Assembly (NCBI RefSeq): GCF_905163445.1
Contig: NC_053197.1
Span: forward strand, 10,230,001-10,294,000
Source: Pararge aegeria
Lineage: Eukaryota; Arthropoda; Insecta; Lepidoptera; Nymphalidae
DNA: 64,000 bases
Direction of reading: 5' to 3'
A program made the position numbers and the translations under genes. This document shows positions 10,269 to 22,097 of this stretch, piece by piece. Under the pieces are notes generated by a model, which made no database searches, was not told the DNA's origin, and worked only from the letters and a program-made list of their open reading frames with translations. How positions within the stretch are numbered: position 1 is the stretch's first letter; every line of letters begins with the position of its first letter.

Positions 10269-11690
10269 ACTAATATCTGGCTATGTAGGTAGATAAATTC
10301 ATATGAAAGCTTTTGAATCGTCTAAGTAATCCTTAATAATATAATCAAATGATTGTTCTGAGAGCTTACGTTTTATGTCAACTACGAGTATGATAACTTA
10401 TTGATGTTAGGTTCGGTTAAATACGGATTTTAAATCACCTCACACATCGTCATCCCACATAAATTATTATTATTTAAAAATGTTTTATTACTTTAAGAAT
10501 GTAGAACTTGTTACTTTTATTGATTTTAACTACGTCAAGAATATTTATTAGATTATTAGATGGTTAGTTGGCTGATTTTAATGAAACCAGCCAATGACAT
10601 CGATGCAGAAAAACATCGACCAATCACAACCCACGGTGGCGGTGGGGTGATTGGACCGACAAAAATAGACATCGACGTTGATGACGGGTCAGTCGAGTAG
10701 TGGATGGGAAGGTGGAAAGACGAATACAAAAAGTGTGTAATATTAAGAAGAAAAAGGAAAAATTATAATTAAAATATTAAAAGAAGAAAGTTGTGTTTAT
10801 TTTCACTGACCCTTCATTGAGTATTATTAATGCATAATAAAAATTTATAAATAAATTTAATTAATTAATTAATTATAATGTACGACTTCCCTTGAATTAA
10901 TTACCAATTTTATGTAGCCTAGTAAACCGCACAACGAGTTTATTTTTACTTTTAATATTCATATTTTAAAATTTTGATGTTTTTTATGTACATTAATTAA
11001 ATTTTCAAATATGTACCTACTGACTATGCAACGTCATTATATTAACTTACTCTGTTTATTGATTACTCTGTATTTTACTCAAACTTCGATAAATAACTAG
11101 CACACTATTACTTTCTCACATTACGATTTTAGTGCAAGGATATTATCTGATCGTAAATTGATAAACGACAAAACTGTAGCTTTATTGCTTCCCGTTTCAG
11201 ATCATTTAACTCGCACGTGACTGCCTCGATAGGGTTGTCCAAATGTTTATTATGATCTTGTTTATGATCCGTCTATTTTTTGGGGGAATACCGCAGTTCT
11301 GTTGTTTACTTAATAAAATATATTATAGCTCTGTTTATGGTTTAGTGTCGCGGTTTCTTCGGGTTTAGACTAGCATACATGGTGCGTGTATTTTTTGTAA
11401 TTGAATATACGACGAAGCATGTAGCTACTTTTACATGTAATAAACTTTTGGGACTACTAACATGAAAGAAAGTTCAAATGAATAACCAAGACAGTCAAAT
11501 GGGTAAAGTAAACCCACTAGAATACAAGGTATCTTAACTAGGTCTCACTCTCTAAGCTAAAATATATCTCGTCATCTGAAATGATGCTTACCTAATCTTT
11601 AGTTTCATTGCGCCATTTAAAAAAAAATGCTTCTAAGCTGGAACTACAAATTGCAGTTTTATAAATTTAAAATGCATATAAAAAAAATTC
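10269..11690. other. Intergenic; CCAAT cluster at 10591-10655
   Basis: No gene is seen. A locally G+C-rich island (about 10580-10710) carries CCAAT at 10591 and 10620 and the reverse ATTGG at 10650. It is followed by a purine-rich stretch. No open frame of length follows. Confidence 0.45.
10591..10655. promoter_or_regulatory. Three CCAAT-type boxes, two inverted
   Basis: ccaatcac (10620-10627) and gtgattgg (10648-10655) form an inverted pair around a G-rich centre, with another CCAAT at 10591-10595. NF-Y-type promoters carry such boxes, but no TATA, start site or ORF confirms a promoter. Confidence 0.25.
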
Positions 11691-11768
11691 GGAACCGACA
11701 GGATTTGAACCTGCGACTCTCTGGCAATCGCGGCCTGAGCGCTTTCTCCAACTAAGCTACGGCTCTCA
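11691..11768 (-). ncRNA. tRNA-like locus with pol III boxes and T-run
   Basis: Read on the minus strand, this folds like a tRNA. The A box is TAGCTTAGTTGG (fits TRGCNNAGYNGG). The D stem is gctt/aagc. The T arm gcagg-ttcaaat-cctgt contains the B box GGTTCAAATCC (one change from GGTTCGANTCC). The acceptor agagccg pairs with cggttcc at six of seven positions. The anticodon arm is abnormal: 21 nt, a seven-step stem with an A-A mismatch, and a loop cgcgatt that lacks U33. A run of eight T follows about 4 nt after the structure, a pol III terminator. It is therefore not a standard tRNA gene. It could be a tRNA pseudogene, a SINE head without body, or a small pol III RNA. Confidence 0.55.
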
Positions 11769-13494
11769 TACCGTCGATGCCGAAATTAGTATATGCCTTT
11801 CACATCAGTCTTATAGCGACTATAGCGTCATCTAGTAAGAATTGCAATGATGGTAACATTACATGTCACCATTATCGTCAATGTGTCAGAGACTCAGTAT
11901 TTGGAAAAATCACTGAACAACTCACAAAAGGAAGTGATTGGGTTGTGTTATGCTCGATAAACATTCGTAAGATACAAATTTTACATTCGGAATAATATTT
12001 TCACTCATCGATAAACATTGAGAGTCTATTTGCACGAAGGTTAAAAATCAAACTTTATTTCAAATGAATCGGAATAAATTTCAGTGTAAATATTAGTTTT
12101 CACTCCAGCGTTTTGCGTTGTTTGACTTTCACCAACGTTTAGGTAAGCGGCTGATATTGTTTATTAATGAAGTAGTATAGTTGAAATTATTGCCGGTTCA
12201 TCGGTTATTTTGTTTAGTTTGCCTCGGTTAGTTTACAACACTGAGGGATGTTTGTTTTGCCTATGGTATGAATAAATAATTTGTAGTCCCTTGTTAAATA
12301 TTAAAATGTAGAGGAGTTAGTTAGGCGGTGCAAACGGGCGATTGTTAGTTCCTGACGGCTTCTGAGTTGATAAATTTTGTTGCCGACAAAATTTATAGTT
12401 GTGGCATTCTACGGAGTTAAGGACGGAGTTCGGGAAATGCATGAAATTTATGAAGTGAAGTAAATAATTTGTATACAATCAGCGAATTGATTTTATCATC
12501 GATTTTTGACTAGAATATATTAATACATTGAACATCACATAAACATTGCTTAATAAAACATGCGCAAAATCGAAGAATCTTCTACAAAAGCTAACTTTTA
12601 ATTTGATTGTTTTTACCGTATTATTTTTGTTGATTCTCTACTGTATTTTTAATAATTTTTTATCCATGTTGATACCTAAAATAAAACCATTTTTAAAATT
12701 AGTATATTATTATGTCACCAATCTACGTGTATATGCAGATCATCAGCATTTCATCTCAAGAAGGAGAGCGGTATTTTTATATATACCTAGATTTGATGCC
12801 TTGATCATTAGTAGATTATATTTTATTTCTTCAAAAAATAATAATAGCACTTGAATAATTTATCGCCTAAGTTCCAATTTTTCAAGTAATTTTGATAATT
12901 TAATTTATTTAACATTTTGACGTTTTACGATTAATAGCGCTACTGCATAATTTTCTTGTCAATCAATCTCTTCTTGTCAAAATCTCAATAAATTTATTTG
13001 AATAACTATTACAACATTAAATTTAATATGGCAGGAGGCTTCACGTCGTCCGTCTGTATTGTACAAAACATCACCTTATTGTACACTTCTGTTCTGATTA
13101 CAGATTCCTCGCCGGCCACATCGCGCCAGGTTGCCGTTAAATAAACACAAGGAACGTGAAAGCTTTCTTTGCATTAAAATTGAATTCAAGTATAAAAGGA
13201 ACTACTGCATTATAGTGCCTACTTTAATCTAAATGTCTCCTTATAACTGTATGTTTCCTTATCACACCTAGAGAACTATATTATTTAAAAATTATACTAA
13301 CAAAATACTTAATATTACGTTCTTATAAACTGATTTTATTAGAGTGCAAATCCTGAAAAAAAATTACCCAGTGTAATGTATTAAATTGAATTTAGGGTAC
13401 TGACAATCATCTGAAATAAAGGAGGTTGCCCATTAAACGTGTGTTTTTTTATTAATAATAAGGATTATTTAAGTATAATATAAGGGAATATACT
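11769..13494. other. Intergenic, nothing recognised
   Basis: The 102-codon plus frame 12546-12854 (Leu/Ile/Phe-rich, opening at TTG) could suggest a membrane protein, but its hydrophobicity is explained by A+T-rich codons. It has no start context or family. Confidence 0.4.
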
Positions 13495-13655
13495 CGTAAC
13501 AGAGAACGGGTAGCAGCGTCCTTTGTGCTACTACTGCCATCTATTGCGAGCTACTCGTCTGCCCAGCGTGGTGATTATGGACAGCCTAACCCATTGGGAT
13601 AGGCTTTCAGGCCACCAGTGGTCTTTTATAGGCTATTGATGAAGAATAATGTAGT
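13495..13655 (+). mobile_element. SINE, family H, 3' part
   Basis: It runs from gagaacgggtagcagcgtcc through 'gtctgcccagcgtggtgatt' to 'ggctattgatgaag'. It lies 55 bp before, and on the same strand as, the SINE at 13711. Confidence 0.75.
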
Positions 13656-13710
13656 GTGTATATAGTATATTATGAATCTTATAAATAAATATTCATCTGA
13701 TTTCTTTTAC

Positions 13711-13976
13711 AGCCGGTTGGCGCAGTGGGCAGCGACCCTGCTTTCTGAGTCCAAGCCCGTTGGTTCAATGTTCACAACTGAAAAGTGTTTGTGTGATGAA
13801 CATGGATGTTTTTCAGTGTCTGCGTGTTTATCTGTATATTATAAGTATTTATGTGTATTATATTCATAAAAATATTTATCAGCTATCCTAGTACCCTTAA
13901 CACAAGCTTCGGTTACTTTGGGGCTTGATGGCGATGTGTGTATTGTCGTAGTATATTTATTTATTTATTTATTTAT
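13711..13976 (+). mobile_element. SINE, family A (tRNA-derived), copy 1
   Basis: The head keeps the A box TGGCGCAGTGGG, but the B-box region (ggttcaatgttcac) is damaged. The body (gtgtttgtgtgatgaacatg, 'gtatattataagtattta', 'gcgatgtgtgtattgtcgta') is full length and ends in (ATTT)n. The 65-codon frame 13672-13869 is an accident of the head. Confidence 0.9.
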
Positions 13977-16022
13977 AATCACCCCCAAAAACATCAACGT
14001 CATTAAAATTCCTTTTTAAGGCAAACTTTGCATTTGTGAAATAACTGAAAATTTTTTGACATACCAAAATTCCTCAGTTGAAGATTATCTAATGAAAAGG
14101 CATTTACCAGAAGTACTCTCTCTTCCGCTCTCATCTTCCCTTATAATACGATAGTCGTCAAGCCTATCTTAAAAATAAAATCATAATAAAAATAATATTG
14201 CGTTTTATTTTTATAGGGGAGATGGCTATACCAGAATATTAATATCCAAATATGTTTGTATTGTAAATAGGCCCAAGACATTCCATCCAATAACACACAA
14301 CACTTTCATTATTTTTGCTCGTCCAAACATTGTAGTCGAAGAGCCCACTTGTATTATTATAATGATCATAGTATATAAGTATGTTTTATTCGATCTTGCC
14401 TGCGCTTTCATCTTATAGTAATTATGGTACTGATAAACGGATGGGAATCTAGTAATGAACAACCACCGTTCCTTGTCACTTGGTTAAACGTTAAATCGGT
14501 TGGCATAGAGTAAATAACCACGTCTTAAATGTCCTAGCGGGTAAAAACACGTCTTGAAACCTAATTGTATAATTGCATTCGCTTGGTTCGACGAGAATAA
14601 ACGAAGTCGCCTTACATGGGATTTTTGGTATTAAAATAATTAACGAAATTAAAAAATATCAACGAACAAAAATTATAAATTTATTTTGTGTTAGTAATAT
14701 TAAAGGCTTATTTTGATTTTTATTTTCATAGAAATGAGCGTAGAGAAGATTGTCCGGCAGAGCTTTTGTGTTGGGCTCTGAGCCTACCGCAATTCGGCCG
14801 TGATCCCCTCTATTTACATATGCGAATGTGCGGTTTTGTTTCTATTTGCGGGTAGGGTGTATACTCGTAATTACGGCGTCGGGACAAGTCCCAAGGCGAG
14901 ACCACATTTCTGTAGATAAAACTCAGATAAGATCACTGGATGTGTTGTGAAACTAGACTAGACAAAATTTTAAGCAATTTCGGGGCTCAAACATTTAAGT
15001 TGTATAGAATTTGACTTCAATGAACTAATGGCGATGTAGGCAATATATCATCAGTTATGTTAATATTATATTTGCTTTAATTTCTCATGCCCTATCAAGA
15101 AGCATCTCCACATTTTAATGCATGTTTAATAGCAAATCCTGTATTTGAGGTTTATTTCGGTGCACTTTCCATAAACTGAGAAATATTTTGGAGTTCTGCA
15201 GTTTGTTTAATACAAGTGTTTTTGTACCGTGGTAGATCTAATCACTCATCGTGTTTATCATTCGCAACCTTTTTCTTACTAGTCACAGGTCAACCCATCA
15301 GTGGGGTTTAGAGTTTGGAACCATTAGATTGCTCCGATTGGCGTCTTTGACGATTATTAACATTATTGTAGGGGTTAGCTTCACTCCAACTGACTAAACT
15401 CAGGATGGTACTGAAAGTATAGTAAAAGATAAATTCATATATTGTTTAGAATCTTGCAACTCTCGCAGCTAGGTAACAATGGATTAAGCCACAGAGAACG
15501 TACCTACCTTTATATTCTAAGAAAATGAAATGATATATTTAACGGAACAAACATACATGCCACAGGCCACATGATGGCAAACCATTCATAATACAAGACA
15601 TGCAAGGTGGACGTCCTACACAGTGCCGCCCTGTATGAGGTGATGGATATAGGTCGGCGTGGATACATATTGTGATGTAGGTGTTAAGCCTGATGTGCCA
15701 GTAATTACACCGTTATCCAAGCTTTTCAGACTGAAAGAAAGCTATGCTGCTAAGCGATAGAAATAAGCTTGGACATATCTAGATAAAAGACATCTTTAGC
15801 TCGATGTTTGCCCTCGTCTTCTCTAAATGAACTAGGCCCATGTTCATGGTAATTCCGGCTTTACCTGAACGTCGATGCGGCACTAGGGGAAATAAAATGT
15901 ACTATATTATACATCCTTACATCCGGCTATGTTCCTATATACGTTTAGCCCAAGTTTATGTTGTTGCGACATATTATCCATATTTAATAACTAAATAATA
16001 TCAAATGGTAAATTGTGTATAT
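13977..16022. other. Intergenic, nothing recognised
   Basis: A 78-codon minus frame (14226-14462) shows no feature. No repeat match within the window was noticed over these 2 kb, the least repetitive stretch of the left half. Confidence 0.45.
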
Positions 16023-16119
16023 ATTGTTTTTGTAGGTATTTCATGCTTTAATACATATGCACGGCCTATGTTTAGGCCTTAACATGTACATATATGTAAT
16101 AAATACCTGCAAAAACAAT
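16023..16119. mobile_element. Small foldback (MITE-like)
   Basis: attgtttttgtaggtattt (16023-16041) and aaatacctgcaaaaacaat (16101-16119) are inverted at 18 of 19 positions. The interior has a second inverted pair, ggcctatgtttaggcc. The 97-bp length and palindromic layout suit a tiny non-autonomous element. Confidence 0.6.
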
Positions 16120-16934
16120 TCATACTCAATTTAATTATTATGTAATATAAATGTACGCAAAACGTTTCCGCGGCATATAAAATACTTATACCTATAAGGT
16201 TTAAGTTTTAGAAATACTGTTGGTTACAAACGATGCATCCAAAATGATTCGATAGCCGACATTAACAACAACTTTAATGGTAAAGTATATTTCAGCAATG
16301 TCCTTTCTCTCCTTTTCAAGGAGCTAACGTACCCGGAATAAGGTATCCTTTTTATCAGAGCGATAGTTGTTCTGCGAGCGCAATACAGCAAGGACGATTG
16401 GCAAATCTGGTACCTGTTTAACTAACTACTTCAAGATTTATTACAAGATATTTACAGAGATAGTCCAGTGACATAAACACGATACAGATTTTGTGTTGTT
16501 TATCGTAAGCGAATAGGCAATTAGTAAATTGTGTTTTAGTGTTTATTATTTCAATTAAATCTTAAATTGAATAAATGAGATGGACTAGTTCTAGAATAGT
16601 TTTAATGCCCTCGATTACATAATGACATATTGGATATGCCAAATAATGTTTAAAGTTTAAAAATAAACGAGTAAAAAGCCTACATCAACATGTTCATTAT
16701 TTTTTTCATTGATAGTTATTATAAGAAAGTTAGGCTGTTTATTGCCTAGGTTTACGACAAAAAGGCTGAAACGAGTTGGATGGATTTAGAGGAGATAGCT
16801 TGGTCGGAATAAACAATGCTTATATTTTATCCTGATAAGTTCCCGCAGAAATGAATCCACGTTGTTGTATTACAGCTATGTATAAGGTGTACCACGTATT
16901 AAAACATTAATTCCCAAAAATGTTTATTCTAACT
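16120..16934. other. Intergenic, nothing recognised
   Basis: A+T-rich sequence leading into the tandem array. Confidence 0.5.
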
Positions 16935-17497
16935 ATCAAGTAGGTAAATAAGACAAAAAAGTTTTTTTTTTTTATTCCTGAACCGATTATTCTGAAGTTA
17001 ATATTAGTTCTAGTAATTAAAAAGTTACAGAAATTGTAATTTGTAATTATTTTGTATACTTAATGTTAATATTTCATGTAAGTTTTTTTTATATAGTTTT
17101 TGATTATTACTTTTTTTAATTATTCATCAAGTAGGTAAGTAGATAAAGAAAGTTTTTTGTATCCCTGAACCGATTATTCTGAAGTTAATATTAGTTCTAG
17201 TAATTAAAAAGTTACAGAAATTCTAATTTGTAATTATTTTGTATACTTAATGTTAATATCTCATGTAAGTTTTTTTTATATAGTTTTTGATTATTACTGT
17301 TTTTAATTATTCATCAAGTAGGTAAGTACATAACGAAAGTTTTTTTTTTATCCCTGAATCGATTATTCTGAAGTTAATATTAGTTCTAGTAATTAAAAAG
17401 TTACAGAAATTCTAATTTGTAATTATTTGGTATACTTAATGTTAATATCTCATGTAAGATTTTTTTATATAGTTTTTGATTATTACTGTTTTTTTTA
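16935..17497. repeat. Tandem array, three ~188-bp units
   Basis: Units start at atcaagtagg: 16935, 17126 and 17313 (steps 191 and 187). Each holds a T-run, 'ctgaaccgattattctgaag' (or ctgaatcg in unit 3), 'ttctagtaattaaaaagtta' and 'gtatacttaatgttaata'. Units differ by single bases and T-run length, so the array is young. It is satellite-like but only three units long. Confidence 0.9.
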
Positions 17498-17589
17498 GTT
17501 AATTTTACCCTTTTACGCTACCAAATAAATAATTATTATTATTGTTATTGTTACTTATTAGTTATATGATAAAATGATTATAACGGAAG

Positions 17590-17704
17590 AATACCCGGCT
17601 AAGTTTCAACTCACTTCTATGTCATATTTTCAATGTAACGTACGCATCAAAAATGCCTACGTGCCTATTTGAATAAAGAAATATTAGACTTTGACTTTGA
17701 CTTT
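17590..17704 (+). repeat. LINE 3'-end fragment, relative of family B
   Basis: It reads 'acccggctaagtttcaac', 'cctatttgaataaagaaata', then ttagactttgactttgactt. This is the reverse of the start of family B (38609 has 'ttcaaagtcaaagacaaagt'). On the plus strand it therefore ends naturally with AATAAAG and a TTTGAC microsatellite. Confidence 0.7.
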
Positions 17705-17927
17705 TGCTAATTAGTGTGATCCTAACTAGGTAAGTGTAGCTATCTTTAGTTGTAAGTTAAACAACGTGGTTAACGATATAAACTAAAAACAAATGTAAAA
17801 ATAAATGAGAATAATTTACATGCCTGTTTGAATAATGAATTCTCAACTGATTTCAAACGATAAACTGTTTTTTTATTACAACAATTAGCCGTCTCTGACT
17901 CATTTCATAATATATTACGTGACGTGT

Positions 17928-18180
17928 GACGGCCCATTGGCGCAGTTTGCAGCGACCCTGCTTTCTGAGTCAAAGGCCGTGGGTTCGATTCCTACTACTG
18001 GAAAATGTTTGTGTGATGAACATGAAAGTTTTTCAGTGTCTGGGTGTTTATCTGTATATTATAAGTATTTAATGTATATTATTTATAAAAATATTCATCA
18101 GTCATCGTAGTACCCATAACACAAGCTACGCTTACTATGTGTGTATTGTCGTAGTATATTAATTTAATTTAATTTAATTT
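17928..18180 (+). mobile_element. SINE, family A, copy 2
   Basis: The B box GGTTCGATTCC is intact; the A box is altered (tggcgcagtttg). The body is complete and the tail is (AATTT)n. A foldback element begins ten bases after the tail. Confidence 0.9.
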
Positions 18181-18189
18181 ATGAAAATT

Positions 18190-18440
18190 AATCTGTATGG
18201 TCTAATTTATAATATCTTCAATTCTTATACAATTAGGTATTCATCCGGAGGATGCTCCAGTTTCGGAGCGAAACGTGCGTAGAGGGTATATTGCCGAGGA
18301 TCTGTTTGGTGTGTTGTATAAGGGCTGAAGAAATTATAAATTACACCATACAGATTTTCCTGCTGTTCGCGGAGTATAGCAAATTAAGCTTGATTTTCAT
18401 AATATATTATGGATTTCCGCAAAGTAACGCCTGCTTCTAT
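18190..18440 (+). mobile_element. Foldback element, family I, copy 2
   Basis: The arm aatctgtatggtctaatt (from 18190) is inverted with the arm ending accatacagatt (18356). The left arm is short and the right arm is long, the opposite of the copy at 6788. The interior 'cggagcgaaacgtgcg' is the reverse of the interior at 6788 and 51965. The shared flank ending 'cgcctgcttctatcc' closes the element. Confidence 0.8.
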
Positions 18441-18619
18441 CCAAAATTCACTTCATAATGTTAAAAAGCACTTATAAGGTTATCTTTGTTATCTAAAGCA
18501 TAGCTGCAGCTGCATTTTATAACAAAAGTCTTTCTTCGTGATAAATTATCTGTATACCTACATAATATACACATACGCATTATAAACAAAAGAAAAAGGG
18601 TCGAATAACACGACACAAA

Positions 18620-18807
18620 GCTCTCTGATTGGTCAGAAACTGAAGAATAGCAGCGTCAACCCTTTCAAAGTCATATCAAGTTGCGGTCATGGAGCCTGGA
18701 TATCAATTAACAAAAATGGCTGCCGATACGCGAGACGCACAGAGTACTTCGCAATTAACCTCACAAATACATACTTATACTCTTATGACTTTAATATAAA
18801 GGTGAGT
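18620..18807 (+). other. Exon-like segment with a 36-codon ORF and a donor site
   Basis: An inverted CCAAT (gattggtcag, about 18628) is followed by an ORF from ATG 18689 to TAA 18797. The peptide begins MEPGYQLTKMAADTRD and is polar and serine/threonine/glutamine-rich, unlike the Ile/Asn/Phe frames nearby. A second, in-frame ATG (18716) has a good context (caaaaATGG). Two bases after the stop, AAAG|GTGAGT (18802) is a near-perfect splice donor. It could be a 5'-UTR exon with an upstream ORF, or part of an unrecognised repeat. No acceptor or second exon was identified. Confidence 0.25.
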
Positions 18808-19479
18808 TTAGAATAAATAATGTTTCTTAAAAAGAATATTGTGTGCCTGTTTGATATTTTTACAGACAGTTCTGAAGCCTCTGCGGTTTTGAGCCACGGT
18901 TGTAAATAACATCGTATCGTTTTACGGAAATTGGTGGTCGGATATTTATTTATTTACGATACATACACTGTTGCTTAATGTGAATCGACGTGAATGTGTC
19001 GATTTATATACACTTCACATTGCGTTTTTTTAAATATTTAACAATCTTTTTTTAAATATCGAACTATTTTTTATTTTACGCTGATGGTTATCTTCTCGTC
19101 CGTATCTCATACCTTCCAGAGTTACCTATATTGCTACCATATAATTAAAATAATTGTATATATAAATGTACCTGATAGTGTAATGTATGCTTCTGATATT
19201 AAGAATAGCTAATAGATTATGAAAAAAAGTTAATAGATAATCAGTATGATAAAAAAACAAAGTATGGAATTTAAAAAATTGCTTCCACCTATCAAAGCCA
19301 ATGACGAAGGCTAAGTAGTTTTTTGAATACATATTAAAAGCTAGTAAATCTAGCTTAAGTTAAAAGGGAACCCTTTTTTTAAATTTCAAATAACTAGATT
19401 AAAAAAATGTAGATATATGTGTGTAGTACAACCACTGCATTTTAGAATTTTCTGTTAGGTTAGCAAATACAATGATGGC
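18808..19479. other. Intergenic, nothing recognised
   Basis: The minus frame 19126-19332 (68 codons, Tyr/Phe/Ile-rich) is probably chance. Confidence 0.45.
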
Positions 19480-19770
19480 GGGCGCTGCGGCGCGCGTTAT
19501 AAAGGAACGAACAGGGATCTATAATAAAAGCCTAGGGAGTCTCTAGTCATGTAGAACAATGAGCGATGTGAGCAAGGGAGCTCTCAACCATCTCAACAAC
19601 CAATGAGGGAATGTCAGGCATGTAGTGCAATTGTTTAGTGGCACTAGGTTGGATTAGTTTTTAAGTAGCTCTGAACAATGGAACTGTGTGTGGGGAAAAG
19701 GAAGCCATGTTGCGCATATGCTTAAAACAAAAGGGGATTGCTCTAGGGTCTAGTGTGTACATAGTTTAGG
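19480..19770 (+). repeat. Possible dispersed repeat, G+C-richer
   Basis: A locally G+C-rich block (ggcgggcgctgcggcgcgcg) leads into 'gagcgatgtgagcaagggag' and 'ctcaaccatctcaacaacca', which I associate with lepidopteran repeats. No second copy is in the window, so the call is weak. A promoter-like CpG block is the alternative. Confidence 0.3.
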
Positions 19771-19910
19771 TTTCGGTTTACTTTTCGCTAGAAAATTAGT
19801 GTATTGTTCAGCCTACAGTTCCTACATACTTACCAACAAAGCTTTATACATATTTATTTGTAAGGAATTATGTCTAAGTTTACTTCTTTATTGACGTAGG
19901 TACCTACATT

Positions 19911-20200
19911 TCAAATTCAAATTCAAAATTTCTTTATTCATGTAGGCCTATCACAGGCACTTATGAAGCGTTCATACATATTTGTTTACATAATTGTAAC
20001 GGGATGGTGATAACTTCGTTCGCCAACTTAAATCTAAAGCTACGAGGGTTCCAAACGCGCCCTGGTCTAAGAAGAGCCCACAACAAACTTAGCCGGGTAA
20101 ATTTATTTTTTTGTTATCACCATCTTCCAGTAAATTTAAATTAAGCTATGAAGCTAGAGCAATTCACACCCAAGCTAGCACCCAAGCAAGCACCATTGTA
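19911..20200 (-). repeat. LINE-3'-end-like repeat, family B, copy 3
   Basis: Nearly identical to 454-730 over its whole length, apart from scattered substitutions and a longer T-run before 'gttatcaccatct'. Confidence 0.85.
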
Positions 20201-20215
20201 TATAGTAGGTTCAAT

Positions 20216-20467
20216 TATTTTATTTAATGGACAAAAAAACAAAAAAAAATTATAAGATGTTAATACACACATCGCCCGAATCTAGGCCCGAAGGAAGCGT
20301 ACCTTCTGTTATGCGTACTTGGATAACTGATCCATAATTTATATGAGCAACAATAAACATAAATATTTATAATATACCTACCGATAAACAATCAGCCACT
20401 GAAAATCATTCATGTTCATCACAAACATTTTTCCACTTGTGGGAAACACTGCGCGCATCGGCTGTCA
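20216..20467 (-). mobile_element. SINE, family A, copy 3 (diverged)
   Basis: On the minus strand 'cagccgatgcgcgcagtg' jumps straight to 'cccacaagtgg', so the tRNA-like head has lost the interval between the A and B boxes. The body phrases (gatgaacatgaatg, 'atattataaatattta') remain. It is the most diverged copy. Confidence 0.7.
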
Positions 20468-22097
20468 AGATTGTTAATTTATTAAAAAAAAATAAAGTTT
20501 ATAATTTAAAAACGAATGTATGTCTTCAGGATTCCATACCTAAAGGGTAATAATAGAATCCATATTTTGCGACTTTGTCAAACCGTTCGTGATTACCAAT
20601 TATTATTTTTCTTACTAATGAAGCTAATTTGGTATAGTTGTTAATAAAAATGGCTCAACATTATGCAAAAAAAAAAGAAAATCTTATTCTAATTAAAAAG
20701 AATGGCGAAAATTGGATTCTTAAATTAAGATAACTACTCCGCATGACGTGTTATATTAAAGGGCTATAATTGTATATTCTTACGTATTTACGCATAATTG
20801 ATTTCAACTGATCGTGTAAAAAAACAAAAAAAAATTGAATATAGATAATTTCACCTAAATACTTTTTCTTTCTTAACGGAACCTTCGTAAAACGATTATG
20901 ACTCGTAATTGATCGTTTTTATAAATACGCAAGTAGCTACTATTGAATCGCTATAAATTTATTCCAGCCATAGTAATATTTTATTTTATAAATCACTGCG
21001 GATAGTTAAAACTTTTTAAAGTGAACAATTTATAATATTTTCGCTTGTTCCCACTTAATCCGGGGATTACACGTAAGAGCGGTTGTTGGTCCGTAAAGCT
21101 TTTCTGAAAACCGCATAGGGATTTTCGGGAATTTATTCTTTTATAAAAAACGCTGCATCGTCATGCATATATTTTACTTAACGAGTGTTCGTATGTTATA
21201 TGACAGACTTTTCGCCTTTCGTTTTGCTGATAGCACTTTTATTGTATATCACGGAAAAAGTAGGTACAACTACTAGGTACTCTTTATACCTCTTCTTGGT
21301 TGTCGTGTAGTGCTTAATCATCATCCCTAAGCTTATAAATGTCCCAATATTGGGACTTGGATCTCGGCTCTTAAAGAAGAGAGAGACGTAGATAGAGTTT
21401 AGACCTGCCACGTGCCTGCAGTGCAGGTTGACGAGCTCTATTTATATAAATTATTGCACAATACGAATCTAGATTATAACGTGAACACGAATAAAGATTA
21501 TTTTTTATTTATTTTTTTCTATACCATAAAGCATCAGTGAGATGCCTATTACAATGTAACCTTTTTACTTGACTAATGAATAACTTGATTTTAACTTAAA
21601 CTCCTACTTATAAATAGTTACAACTAAGATATAGTGTAATGAATTAATTTAGTCGCTAACTATGATTTACGTGCAAACTGATCACATAAACTGATTACTT
21701 AGCACAAACACATTTTTTTTTTTTATTTTAGATATAAATAAAAATTGGGAAAGAACCAAAGGAATTACTAAAACACAAAGATCGTGTCTCATAAAAATAC
21801 CTCTAAAGGTCTAACTGCGCAAACAATTTTAACGCGAATGCGTTTGACTAAAAATTTTTGTTTTTATTATTTACTGTATATATGGTTTATTATGTTTTTG
21901 AATATTTTGTACATGGAAATAAAACAAATAAAATAAATAATTTAAACATAGGCCAAGGTAATATAAGACTTACTTAAAATCCCTTCAATAGGGAATTTCT
22001 TCCAGCTTGTCTCAATTGTGAGTCTAATTATAAAGCATGTTATTACACCTAAATTATAATATGACTTATGAAGTTAATTTTGATAAGATGTGACCTA
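20468..22097. other. Intergenic; palindrome at 21341-21356
   Basis: No gene is visible. The 16-mer gtcccaatattgggac is a perfect palindrome at 21341-21356. The minus frame 21196-21411 (71 codons) crosses it and is not convincing. Confidence 0.45.

Noticed and set aside
12546..12854. 102-codon plus frame, hydrophobic, looked like a membrane protein
   Set aside because: Its Leu/Ile/Phe content follows from A+T-rich codons; it opens at TTG, has no family and no flanking gene signals.
17100..17330. Regular spaced repeats suggested a CRISPR-like array
   Set aside because: The repeats are direct ~188-bp tandem units with no spacers; the genome is eukaryotic.
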